Below are positions 20,474 to 29,002 of a stretch of 64,000 nt of DNA, in pieces (the stretch's first letter is position 1; every line of letters starts with the position of its first letter). The notes below the pieces were generated by a model, which was not told the DNA's origin, searched no databases, and was given only the letters and a program-made list of their open reading frames with translations. The DNA comes from Muribaculaceae bacterium (GTDB lineage: Bacteria > Bacteroidota > Bacteroidia > Bacteroidales > Muribaculaceae): NCBI GenBank assembly GCA_022510405.1, contig JAFLTP010000001.1, forward strand, positions 62,001-126,000, given 5' to 3'. The translations under genes and the position numbers were made by a program.

Positions 20474-21352
20474 ATGGAACCTAAATTTGAATTTTCCCAA
20501 GATTTCATTGATGCAATGAAGGGATTCAGTGCGATGTTTAATGAACAACAAAGAGAAGCAACAGTAATGCTTGAGGGATTCATTAAATTGAATGAAAGAG
20601 ATGTAGATTATATGGATAGATATATGGATCATTTGTTTGATTTTATGGAAGCCGGTTCAGATACGGAAGAATTAATTCATAGGTATTATGACTATATTGC
20701 AACATTTGATCCTCAAGAGGCTAAACACCGATATGATGAACTTGAGGAACACTTGGGTTATAAAACTCATATTGTGTTTGCAGCCGGCCTATTAGCAAAA
20801 GAACTCCATATAGGTCAAAAAGATAAAGGAGGAAATGACTATTTTACTTCTCATCTTATGAAAGTTGGTCTAGCAAGAAACAATTGGAAGGAACAAGTAT
20901 GCGGTTTTTTGCATGATGCCACAGAGAATATAGGTGTTAGTCTTGATGAGTTGATAAACAAGCTTCAGCAAAAGTGGGAAGAAATAACTAAAAAGCCGGA
21001 AGATGAATGGTGGGAAGAATGGATGGAAGATGTCATGCCGTTCCACAATGACATACCTCAATTTTTAAGTCCTGAAGAAACTGACAAGATTAAACATGTA
21101 TTTAATTTGTTGAATCATCATAATTCGGTATCTAGAGAGGAATATATTGAAAAAATCAAGACAAACAGACTGGCCATGGAGGTGAAAATTAATGACCTTG
21201 AGAGCAACATGGATTTAAGTCGTATTCCTAATCCAACGAATAAAGATTTGCAACGATTGGAAAGATACAAAAAGGAGTATGAGGATATTCGGCAAGCATT
21301 ATATAAATTGTTAGATAAAGAGTGTTCCATAAAGCCAACTGAAAGTAATTAA
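20474..21352 (+). CDS. HD-domain phosphohydrolase, ppGpp-hydrolase-like
   Basis: Residues about 95-160 carry the HD-domain pattern of small RelA/SpoT-type hydrolases: DKGGNDYFTSHLMKVG (H127) and CGFLHDATEN (H147-D148). A later NRLAMEVKINDLESNMDLSR segment (about 228-247) is also typical. It may hydrolyse (p)ppGpp or a related nucleotide using a metal ion. The N-terminal 90 residues are helical and acidic and I do not recognise them. No synthetase domain is present. Its position between mobile scars suggests an accessory gene, perhaps defensive or regulatory; substrate and role are inference. Confidence 0.75.
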   Translation: MEPKFEFSQDFIDAMKGFSAMFNEQQREATVMLEGFIKLNERDVDYMDRYMDHLFDFMEAGSDTEELIHRYYDYIATFDPQEAKHRYDELEEHLGYKTHIVFAAGLLAKELHIGQKDKGGNDYFTSHLMKVGLARNNWKEQVCGFLHDATENIGVSLDELINKLQQKWEEITKKPEDEWWEEWMEDVMPFHNDIPQFLSPEETDKIKHVFNLLNHHNSVSREEYIEKIKTNRLAMEVKINDLESNMDLSRIPNPTNKDLQRLERYKKEYEDIRQALYKLLDKECSIKPTESN

Positions 21353-21539
21353 AATCACCGTTTTGTGAACGAAATGGAAAAGATGGGTCAAAAACAGCCT
21401 TTTTAAGCCAACTCTTAAGTTTCAAATGTTAAATTTCAATTTTAATGGATTTTTAAATCGCCAGTTGCGGTTGGCAATTTGTATCTGCTAAGATAGTATA
21501 CATTGAAAAATCAGCATAAGAAAAAGTAATTCTACTTAC

Positions 21540-21758
21540 TTGAAAACAATAGAAAAACTAGAAGAAGAATTAAAAAAATTGAGAGCAGAACTGGATATTG
21601 CCAGAAGTAAAAAGCTGACCAAAGAAATATGTAAGGAAATCAGTAAAAAGATAGGGGCTACAGTGACCCAACTTCATCTTATATATATGCAAAATATGGA
21701 ACCTTTCAATGGCGATGTAGAAAAAATCCCCTCTATCACTATTTGTAGCCGTGATTAA
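21540..21758 (+). CDS. Small coiled-coil protein, 72 residues (uncertain)
   Basis: A short frame with a TTG start encodes a charged coiled coil (KTIEKLEEELKKLRAELDIA) followed by KEISKKIGATVTQLHLIYMQ. No ATG start is available, and no ribosome site is visible. It lies just before a degenerate repeat also found 1.3 kb downstream. It may be a fragment. Evidence for expression is weak. Confidence 0.35.
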   Translation: MKTIEKLEEELKKLRAELDIARSKKLTKEICKEISKKIGATVTQLHLIYMQNMEPFNGDVEKIPSITICSRD

Positions 21759-21769
21759 TTACACCGGTT

Positions 21770-21830
21770 GGAAGATGAGTGGATTTCTATTCAGAACCTC
21801 ATCTAAGGACTTGAAAATTGACTAAATCCG
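21770..21830 (+). repeat. Degenerate direct repeat of about 60 bp, left copy
   Basis: The segment GAAGATGAGTGGATTTCTAT and its continuation through a CTTGAAAATTG block match 23097-23160 with a few differences and a frameshift. The two copies bracket the M48 peptidase gene. Confidence 0.65.
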
Positions 21831-21953
21831 GTATAAAAACCACCTTAGTTTTCCCTCCGATTAAGATGTAAAAACATGATCGCCTTCTTATGAATCATTG
21901 ATTACACAAGGATTATTTACCTATCAAACGATTGTCACCTCGCCAATAATTCG

Positions 21954-21961
21954 TAATTTTG
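21954..21961 (+). promoter_or_regulatory. -7 box for the M48 peptidase gene
   Basis: TAATTTTG matches TAnnTTTG 60 bases upstream of the start. An upstream ATTGTC near 21931 could be the -33 element. Confidence 0.6.
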
Positions 21962-22021
21962 CTATGACAAAAACATATATACGGATCCTATAACCAACAT
22001 TAGATTTAAATCAATATTATC

Positions 22022-22837
22022 ATGATAAAAGGTATTTTTAAGGGAATCTTAGTATCTGTGCTTTTAATATGCAATCTGCCGGTAAACGCACAGTTTAACT
22101 TGAAAAAGGCAGTGTCTTCCGCAACAAAAGCCGTACAGGCTTTTACTTTGACTGATGATCAGATGGCAGATTATGTCAGGGAATCGGTAAATTGGATGGA
22201 TACCCATAATCCTGTTTTGCCCGACTATAACCCTTATGTTGTGAGACTCAATGCCTTGACAGAGGGAATAACCGATGCAGACGGTATACCCTTAAACTTT
22301 AAGGTGTATGATGTGATCGATATCAACGCATTTGCCTGTCCGGATGGAAGTGTGAGAGTTTTTTCATCTTTGATGGACCTCATGGACGATGATGAGCTTA
22401 TGGGAGTGATCGGGCATGAAATAGGTCATGTGATGAAACACCATTCCAAAAACGCGTTTAAGACTGAATTGCTCACAGGGGCTATGAAAGATGCAATATC
22501 TTCCACTGGAGGTAAAGCCGCAGCCCTTACTGATTCTCAGTTCGGCACGCTCAGTTCGGCATTAATAAATGCAAAATATTCTCAGAAACAGGAAAAGGAG
22601 GCTGATGAATGCGGCTACGATTTCCTGGTTGCAAACGGAAGGAATCCATGGGGAATGGTAATGGCTTTTGAAAAATTGGAATCTCTGGAGAACCAGTCGG
22701 GAGGATCATCGAATTATATCAACAAAATGTTTTCTTCTCATCCTGAGACCAAAGACAGGATCAAGAAGATGTCTGACCGGGCTACCAAAGAGGGAATAGC
22801 GCGTCCTGCGAAGACCGATTCTACAGAAGCCGAGTAA
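22022..22837 (+). CDS. M48-family zinc metallopeptidase, exported
   Basis: A signal peptide (ends at PVNAQ) exports this 271-residue protein to the periplasm. The zinc site is complete: H132-E-I-G-H136 in VIGHEIGHVMKHH, and E193 in QEKEADECGYDFL as the third ligand. The C-terminal SSHPETKDRIKKM segment is typical of the LoiP/YggG/BepA-like periplasmic branch, which degrades or assists misassembled envelope proteins. It has its own promoter and a strong terminator, so it is a single-gene unit. It lies between two degenerate copies of a 60-bp repeat, which suggests that it moved or that its surroundings were rearranged. Confidence 0.9.
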   Translation: MIKGIFKGILVSVLLICNLPVNAQFNLKKAVSSATKAVQAFTLTDDQMADYVRESVNWMDTHNPVLPDYNPYVVRLNALTEGITDADGIPLNFKVYDVIDINAFACPDGSVRVFSSLMDLMDDDELMGVIGHEIGHVMKHHSKNAFKTELLTGAMKDAISSTGGKAAALTDSQFGTLSSALINAKYSQKQEKEADECGYDFLVANGRNPWGMVMAFEKLESLENQSGGSSNYINKMFSSHPETKDRIKKMSDRATKEGIARPAKTDSTEAE

Positions 22838-22860
22838 AAACATATTCGACATAAATACAG

Positions 22861-22900
22861 GAGAGTGCGTCAGTTATCTTTGACCCACTCTCTTCTTTTT
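22861..22900 (+). terminator. Rho-independent terminator after the M48 gene
   Basis: GAGAGTG-C-GTCA pairs with TGAC-C-CACTCTC, followed by TCTTCTTTTT. Confidence 0.85.
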
Positions 22901-23010
22901 ACTATAATTATTATTCTTTCGTCGTTATTCTCAAGCAATTGAAATTAGGCAACCTGGAGTCGGACTATTCTTCTTCTTGCCTTCTCCCGCTCTTGTGGCA
23001 ATTATAAAAA

Positions 23011-23142
23011 ATGACTGAAATTGGAAATAAACTGATAAAACTGAAAGGATCTCCGGAGGAAGAACAAAGACTGTCTCGTGAGAATTTTCACCTTTTAGAA
23101 GATGAGCAGATTTCTATTCAAAACCCTCATCTCGAAGCTTGA
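23011..23142 (+). pseudogene. 43-codon remnant frame containing the right copy of the 60-bp repeat
   Basis: ATG at 23011 opens MTEIGNKLIKLKGSPEEEQR and continues to a TGA at 23140. The last part (EDEQISIQNPHLEA) corresponds to EDEWISIQNLI at the 21770 copy, where the frame stops earlier. Both look like decayed ends of one former gene. I do not recognise it. Confidence 0.4.
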
Positions 23143-23274
23143 AAATTGGTTGAATCCAGAAGAAAAATCATATTAATTTCTAAATTCAATCTTTTAATGT
23201 TATTATATATTATGAACAAAATGGACCAGTAGCTTATTCTATAATATAGAAGACATTAGAAAAACTTGACCATA

Positions 23275-23763
23275 ATGGATTCGATGACTCCTGAACAACG
23301 AAGCCGTTGTATGGCTGCTGTTAAGGGAAAGGATACTAAACCTGAAATGATAGTCAGAAAGTATCTTTTCTCTAAAGGTCTTCGTTATCGACTTCACAAC
23401 AAGAAATTAATGGGTAGTCCCGATATAGTTTTGAAAAAGTATAGGACTGTTATATTCATTGATGGTTGCTTTTGGCACGGTCATGAAGGATGTAAATATT
23501 TCAAAATGCCTAAGTCCAATGTATTCTTCTGGGAACAAAAAATTCGTAGAAACAAAGCCCGAGATATAGCAAATGAATATGTCCTTAAAGCTGAAGGTTG
23601 GAAAGTTATACGAGTTTGGGAATGTGATATTAAAAAAGTAACTAATAGAGAAAAGGTTCTTGAGAATCTTTATAAACATGTGATAGGAGATCTAACAAAT
23701 CTTTATGCTCGGGGAAATTCTCCAATATTAATAGCTGCAGAATCGGAAGAAGAATATATTTAA
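23275..23763 (+). CDS. vsr: Very short patch repair (Vsr) DNA mismatch endonuclease
   Basis: The start is ATG 23275 or 23284; an upstream in-frame TTG is less likely. The protein has the Vsr fold signature: MTPEQRSRCMAAVKGKDTKPE, D50 in MGSPDIVLKKY, and F-W-H68-G-H70 in CFWHGHEGC, which match the metal and catalytic residues of E. coli Vsr (Asp51 and the paired His). Vsr nicks T:G mismatches left when 5-methylcytosine deaminates, and protects genomes that carry a C5 methyltransferase. A C5 methyltransferase lies 4 kb away on the opposite strand. The gene converges with the GHKL ATPase gene (32-base gap). Confidence 0.93.
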   Translation: MDSMTPEQRSRCMAAVKGKDTKPEMIVRKYLFSKGLRYRLHNKKLMGSPDIVLKKYRTVIFIDGCFWHGHEGCKYFKMPKSNVFFWEQKIRRNKARDIANEYVLKAEGWKVIRVWECDIKKVTNREKVLENLYKHVIGDLTNLYARGNSPILIAAESEEEYI

Positions 23764-23795
23764 GCTAAATATAACAAAGAACACCACATAATGCT

Positions 23796-26129
23796 CTATG
23801 AAGCTAGAGTATCAAATCTTACATAAAATTCTAATTTATTTTGATGTTTCTTTAAATCAAAATAATCATACATCTCTTTTACTATAGGCACAAATATTTT
23901 ATTTTTAGTTATTATTGTAGTAGATTTTATAGGGTAGCCACCTGTCAAATTGTTAGGAAGAGGTGCTTTCAAGTCTATATCATAATACATAGACACTTGG
24001 CTAGAAATATGTGTGAAAACATAAACAATTTTATGGGTACTCCAAATAATTTTAGTAGAATGAGGTTCTAAAAAGAAATCGCTATATCTATCATAAAATT
24101 TATCAGATAAAGCTAAAAACATTGTATGATTGTTTAATGCAGGGTATGCTGTGTCTGCTACCAATAATTTCATATTAGTATCATAATCCAATCTTTTGAT
24201 AGAAGGTTGAGGCATATAATCATCCTCTAACCCAGATTTACTGGCACTCTCATTATTTTCTAAACCATTTTGACCAATATTAACCTTTACACTTGGAACA
24301 ACCTCTTCCACGCGACCTGTTTGATCAACTCCAACTTCTTGTTTTTGGCTATTATAAATAGAAGAACTTACCCGGTGTACGTCGGCAAGAGAAGCTATAC
24401 CTTTCAAGTAATCGCTGATAACTTCATCAACTTGTCCCATTTCTTTTTCTTCAATTGAAAATAAATCTTTTTTTTGTTTCATTATTTTCATTAATGCATC
24501 AGCACCCTCTCTTGTTGCGGATGGTACATAATTATTTATACGAGGATAGATATTCTGTCGAACATAATCTTTTACAAATCCATCAAACATATTGTAATCT
24601 GTTTGATAAACTTGGCGTAAATAGTTAATACTATTTGAATCTCGTTTTAAATGAATAACTAATTTGCTATCCAAATACTCTACTTTGATAGGCTGATTGT
24701 GAGATATCTCAGAAAAGAACACCTTAGTTTGATTAATAAGGTAGTCGCTTTGAAGTATATATTCTATCCTAAATATAATTGACAATTCAGAAGATTCTAA
24801 AGCTTCAACAGAATAATCTGTAGCAAAAACATTATCAGGAATTAAAGGTATGTTCAAGTGTTGTAGAAAACGAGCTTGAATATTTTTTCGAATATTATCA
24901 TTACTTAAAACTAATAAATAATTACTTTCATTAGCGTATGTATTAATAATAGATTCATCAGAACCGGGATAATAACAGACTTTTTTATCATCTATTTCTT
25001 GGTTTATGCCTCCTAGTTTAATTCTGTCATTTGTTGGTTCTCTCCTGACTGTTATATTTGTTGCAAGTTCTATAGTTTTACTTGGTCGTTGATATACATA
25101 AGCCAGGAAGGCTCTATTTAAATCACATACATCTAATTGACTAAACATATTAACGACATCTTGCTCAACCAAAGAAATTAAGTGAGAAATAAAGTCGATA
25201 CTTTCCCTAGTTAAGGAATCTCTTCCTGCTGTCGGTATAAGATTAGAAAGATTAGCAATCCCTCCCCAGCGAAAAGATGACCCTAACCCTATTGGGGCCA
25301 ATCCAAAACCATTCCTTAAACCATAGATTGTACCCCCGTCCTGCATAAGCAATATCTCCCCTTTGATTTCTGTATTATTGTATTTTATATTCGAAATATG
25401 AATACTCATATAACCATTTGTATGGTTTTTAGCTGATAAAAAAATGCAATATTCATATCCATTATTATTACATACTTTCTTCTGAGAGATGCAATTTTTT
25501 TCATCAATTATTAATTCATTGAAATAACTCTTTTTACTAATTAGCTTATCATTTAAAAACACAGGTATTTGAAGATATTGAACATAAGGTCTCAAATAGG
25601 CTTCTGCAGCGTCTGCATCTAACTTTATCCCAGGATTTAACGTGGCTTTAATAGTGGTTCCTATAGGAAGTTGGGTATCAAAAGATTGTTGTTTGTCAAT
25701 ACAATCTTCTTCTAAAGAAATTCTTTCACATTCCAATATAGTCGTTATAGTTTCATCGGAATTATAATAACGGGTATTAACTTCCAATCTTTCACAAACT
25801 CCAAAATTAGCCATTGCTCCAATACCAAATGTTCCAACAACACCTGCACGTCGTGCTTCATCATTGTTTTTACCACTTGAACCGGCTTTCCAAAAATTAT
25901 TTTCTACAACGTCCATCGTCATCCCTATTCCATTGTCTCTGATGACTATATGCCTATCTGTAATAATCATTTTAATACAAGGGTCACTATAAGAACTATC
26001 TTGGCATTGCCGCATTAATACAGCATCATAGGCATTTTGTAAATTTTCACGAAGAAGAGCGAAAGGTGAATCATAAATGTCCTTTGCCAGAAGTTTTATA
26101 ATTTTTTTTATATCTATTTGTAGTTTCAT
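23796..26129 (-). CDS. GHKL (Hsp90/MutL-like) ATPase of a defence cassette
   Basis: This 777-residue protein starts with a GHKL ATP-binding domain. The N box is E28-N-L-Q-N32-A-Y-D-A, the first glycine box D65-N-G-I-G-M70, and the second G99-T-F-G-I-G-A-M-A-N-F. A ribosomal-S5-like domain probably follows (about 170-300). The C-terminal half is unrecognised; a low-complexity linker (about 590-650) precedes a final domain. There are no membrane segments. Its start overlaps the phosphoesterase stop by four bases (ATGA), so the two are coupled. GHKL ATPases have been described in restriction-modification loci. Here it probably works as an ATP-driven clamp or sensor; that role is inference. Confidence 0.85.
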   Translation of the reverse strand: MKLQIDIKKIIKLLAKDIYDSPFALLRENLQNAYDAVLMRQCQDSSYSDPCIKMIITDRHIVIRDNGIGMTMDVVENNFWKAGSSGKNNDEARRAGVVGTFGIGAMANFGVCERLEVNTRYYNSDETITTILECERISLEEDCIDKQQSFDTQLPIGTTIKATLNPGIKLDADAAEAYLRPYVQYLQIPVFLNDKLISKKSYFNELIIDEKNCISQKKVCNNNGYEYCIFLSAKNHTNGYMSIHISNIKYNNTEIKGEILLMQDGGTIYGLRNGFGLAPIGLGSSFRWGGIANLSNLIPTAGRDSLTRESIDFISHLISLVEQDVVNMFSQLDVCDLNRAFLAYVYQRPSKTIELATNITVRREPTNDRIKLGGINQEIDDKKVCYYPGSDESIINTYANESNYLLVLSNDNIRKNIQARFLQHLNIPLIPDNVFATDYSVEALESSELSIIFRIEYILQSDYLINQTKVFFSEISHNQPIKVEYLDSKLVIHLKRDSNSINYLRQVYQTDYNMFDGFVKDYVRQNIYPRINNYVPSATREGADALMKIMKQKKDLFSIEEKEMGQVDEVISDYLKGIASLADVHRVSSSIYNSQKQEVGVDQTGRVEEVVPSVKVNIGQNGLENNESASKSGLEDDYMPQPSIKRLDYDTNMKLLVADTAYPALNNHTMFLALSDKFYDRYSDFFLEPHSTKIIWSTHKIVYVFTHISSQVSMYYDIDLKAPLPNNLTGGYPIKSTTIITKNKIFVPIVKEMYDYFDLKKHQNKLEFYVRFDTLAS

Positions 26130-27607
26130 AATTGGTGTTTTTTAAGCTTTAATTGGAACTTTGCTTCCTCTATTATTGTTTGCAAGCTTGAGTCGGTGGA
26201 GCTTCTTACAAACTCAGAATCCAATATATTAGTTAGAGATTTGAAATCCCCTGTTTGAAGGCAACAGTTAATTACTGTAATTGCTTCAGATAGATTCTTA
26301 GGGGTAGAAAATAATTCTATAATGCATTTAAAATTGTTGGCACGTGACAATAAACTAAGTACAAACTTACGAACAATTGGTTTTTCTAAACCCAACTCAG
26401 CCAATTGATGAACAGCCAAATTAAAGTCTCCTGTTCTCTCTGCTTGAATATTAATATTATTTATCCTATTTTGCAATTCTTGTTCTTCGGAAATGTTTTC
26501 AACATGTGGTAAATTAATTTTAAAGGTATATGAATGTCTCTTAGATTTTCCTATGTTTCCTATGTCCCAAGATGGTATTTCATTTAAAGAGGTATTATCT
26601 TCTCTAGAAAATAGTGTTACGTCACTATAATCATCATTCATATTTATTGCAATTAAATTATACTGTCTCTTCCCTGATATAGGAAGGTCGGATGCATCGC
26701 CATATAAAGTGCCGGCACTAATCATACTTAATTTTAAATCTGATAATACATCTTTATATTCATGAACTATTCCATTAATATGTTGATGACCATGCAAAGC
26801 TATCAGAATGCCATTTTGTACCATATTGTCAAGAATAGAGTCATCAAGGTAATTGTTTTCATTCGGACGTCCGTTAGTGTGATGATGCCATACTCCAAAA
26901 ATCATACGCCCTTTTTTAGTTGCCTCTAATAACGATTTTGTAAGTACTGACAAAGATTGAGGACTAATATATCCACTATGACGAAGATGATCCAAACGAT
27001 AACAACTATTAAAACACGCTAATGAAATATTTAAGTCAGGGATATCAATTAAAACACTTTGTTTATTATGCTCCAAAGGATACATCCTATGACCTTCATA
27101 AAAATTATTATAGAAGTCAATAAAATCACAAAACCGATTATTATAAATTTCCTCTCTGGCAATATGATAAAATTGAAGATTCTTCCAACTCCATCTTATA
27201 TCTGAATTATCCCTCCATAAAGCGTTGGTTAAGAATTCAATATCGTCTCTCTCTATAGGTTCCATACACAAATGAGACATATAACGACTCATATCATGAT
27301 TCCCTGGAACTATTATTACATGCATTCTGTCTTCAATTGAACTACCAATAAAAAGACTACATAATTTTTTTAGAAAAAGATCAGCTGCTATATATTGTTT
27401 TTTGATTTCCTCCTTGGCTATTTTAGAGTCAGTATTATTACTGCCATTTACTATGTCACCACTCACAACTATCAGTCTAACTTTGGGTATACCTAAAGAT
27501 TCATATTTTGATTTTTCAATTTCAAAAGAAGAGATCAAACAGTCTATATTGTCAGTATTAATTCTATGTAAATCAGAAATATGTAAAATAGAATAATTTA
27601 TATTCAT
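26126..27607 (-). CDS. Calcineurin-like metallophosphoesterase
   Basis: All metal-binding motifs of the calcineurin-like phosphoesterase family are present: D12-L-H14 in HISDLH, G50-D51 in VVSGDIV, G-N103-H104-D105, H241-243 in GVWHHHTNG, and H272-G-H274-Q-H276. The catalytic domain spans about 1-300. The last 150 residues are helical (LQNRINNINIQAERTGDFNL) and unrecognised. The arrangement resembles cyclic-nucleotide phosphodiesterases, but such folds also include nucleases such as Mre11/SbcD. It is coupled to the GHKL ATPase by a 4-base overlap and follows the cytosine methyltransferase by 54 bases. I infer a nuclease or nucleotide hydrolase that works with the ATPase. Confidence 0.87.
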   Translation of the reverse strand: MNINYSILHISDLHRINTDNIDCLISSFEIEKSKYESLGIPKVRLIVVSGDIVNGSNNTDSKIAKEEIKKQYIAADLFLKKLCSLFIGSSIEDRMHVIIVPGNHDMSRYMSHLCMEPIERDDIEFLTNALWRDNSDIRWSWKNLQFYHIAREEIYNNRFCDFIDFYNNFYEGHRMYPLEHNKQSVLIDIPDLNISLACFNSCYRLDHLRHSGYISPQSLSVLTKSLLEATKKGRMIFGVWHHHTNGRPNENNYLDDSILDNMVQNGILIALHGHQHINGIVHEYKDVLSDLKLSMISAGTLYGDASDLPISGKRQYNLIAINMNDDYSDVTLFSREDNTSLNEIPSWDIGNIGKSKRHSYTFKINLPHVENISEEQELQNRINNINIQAERTGDFNLAVHQLAELGLEKPIVRKFVLSLLSRANNFKCIIELFSTPKNLSEAITVINCCLQTGDFKSLTNILDSEFVRSSTDSSLQTIIEEAKFQLKLKKHQL

Positions 27608-27661
27608 ATACCCCTCTAATATATCTATGATTTTTAATAATTCAAATCTTAATGAAATTAT

Positions 27662-29002
27662 TTATAACAATAAACTATTAACTAGTTGCAATCCTATTCT
27701 TTCTACTATTCCAGTAACTAAGGCATTACCCATCAGAAAGGCTCTACGCATATCGGAAGCTCCGGCTGTATGGTTATCTGGAAACATGTTTAGTCTTTCC
27801 AGTTCGATAGGAGTTAATCTTCTATAGCGATTGGATTCGGTAAGGATTACATGTTTGAATCGAGATGGAGCAGATCCGCCTTCTCCTGTTATGATTGTCC
27901 TTGATGGTTTATCTTTAAAATCCGGGAAAGCCATGGCTCCTTCAGAATAGTTATATTCATATCCTGTTGTCTTGTTAACCCTTTTTTCGCTCTTCCCTCC
28001 TTTTGCATATCTCCATTTTTCGATTTCATCTTCTCCAATGAAGAATTCCTGAGGGACTTCTGATTCAGGAATTAGAATATCCCCAAGAGTAACAGAAGGT
28101 CCATTATAATTTGGAGTAGTTTGTGCAGTAAAAACAACCCTATTTATCATTAATCCAGCATTCTTGAATGGGGAGAGTGTCCTCCCTTTATTAAAATTAG
28201 CTGAAATTTCCGATAAATCACCTTCTATTAGAAACTGACTAAAATTTACATTATTTTGAATCACAGGGAAAGCTTTTGCCATAATTCCATCTTTTATAAT
28301 CCAGTCAGACATTGTTTTAATGGAATCAGTAAATACAGAATTAGTTTTAAAGGCAAAAATATAGGTTCTTCGGCGGCGTTGCGGCATTCCATATTCAGCG
28401 GCATTTATGACCCTCCACTCTACATTATAACCTAAATCCGACAGAGATGCTAGTATAATAGCAAAATCACGTCCTTTTTGGGATGCCGGTGATCCCAATA
28501 GCCTGTCTACATTTTCAAGCATAAGGTATTTTGGTGGATTTTTATGGTCTCTCAATATCCGATGAATTTGCCACCATAAGACTCCTTTTTTCCCCTCAAT
28601 GCCACCCGATCTTTTCAAAGTGGTGGCAACTGAATAATCTTGACATGGAAATCCTCCAACGAGAATATCTGCATCCGGTATATCTTCGACTTCAACCGTG
28701 GCGATATCCACATTACTATGTCCTAAAGAACCAAATCTTTGACAATAAACCAAAGAGGCGTCTTGTCGTTTTGTTGATGGTTCCCATTGGTTATTCCATA
28801 CTGTTTTAAATTTTTCTGAAGCCCTTTCTAATCCGACTCTGAAGCCTCCGACCCCTGCAAATAACTCAATAATTCTGATATCTTCTTCATTTGTTTCGAC
28901 TCCCGGGTCAGGAAATAGTGACAATTGCTTACAGGATGCACTGTAAGCTGCTAAAGGTTCACATAATATATTGTCATTGATAATATTAGAATATTCACTC
29001 AT
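27662..29002 (-). CDS. DNA (cytosine-5) methyltransferase, partner of the Sau3AI-type endonuclease
   Basis: All main C5-methyltransferase motifs are present in order: motif I ELFAGVGGFRVGLE, motif IV GGFPCQDYSVA with catalytic C120, motif VI LENVDRLL, motif VIII PQRRRRTYIFA, and motifs IX-X RRLTPIELERLNMFP with MGNALVTGIVERI. The target-recognition region lies at about 225-380. At 446 residues it is complete. Its start overlaps the endonuclease stop by 8 bases. Pairing with a Sau3AI/MutH-type endonuclease predicts GATC as the site, with methylation at C5; that is inference from the partner. It shields the host DNA from the neighbouring endonuclease. Confidence 0.92.
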   Translation of the reverse strand: MSEYSNIINDNILCEPLAAYSASCKQLSLFPDPGVETNEEDIRIIELFAGVGGFRVGLERASEKFKTVWNNQWEPSTKRQDASLVYCQRFGSLGHSNVDIATVEVEDIPDADILVGGFPCQDYSVATTLKRSGGIEGKKGVLWWQIHRILRDHKNPPKYLMLENVDRLLGSPASQKGRDFAIILASLSDLGYNVEWRVINAAEYGMPQRRRRTYIFAFKTNSVFTDSIKTMSDWIIKDGIMAKAFPVIQNNVNFSQFLIEGDLSEISANFNKGRTLSPFKNAGLMINRVVFTAQTTPNYNGPSVTLGDILIPESEVPQEFFIGEDEIEKWRYAKGGKSEKRVNKTTGYEYNYSEGAMAFPDFKDKPSRTIITGEGGSAPSRFKHVILTESNRYRRLTPIELERLNMFPDNHTAGASDMRRAFLMGNALVTGIVERIGLQLVNSLLL

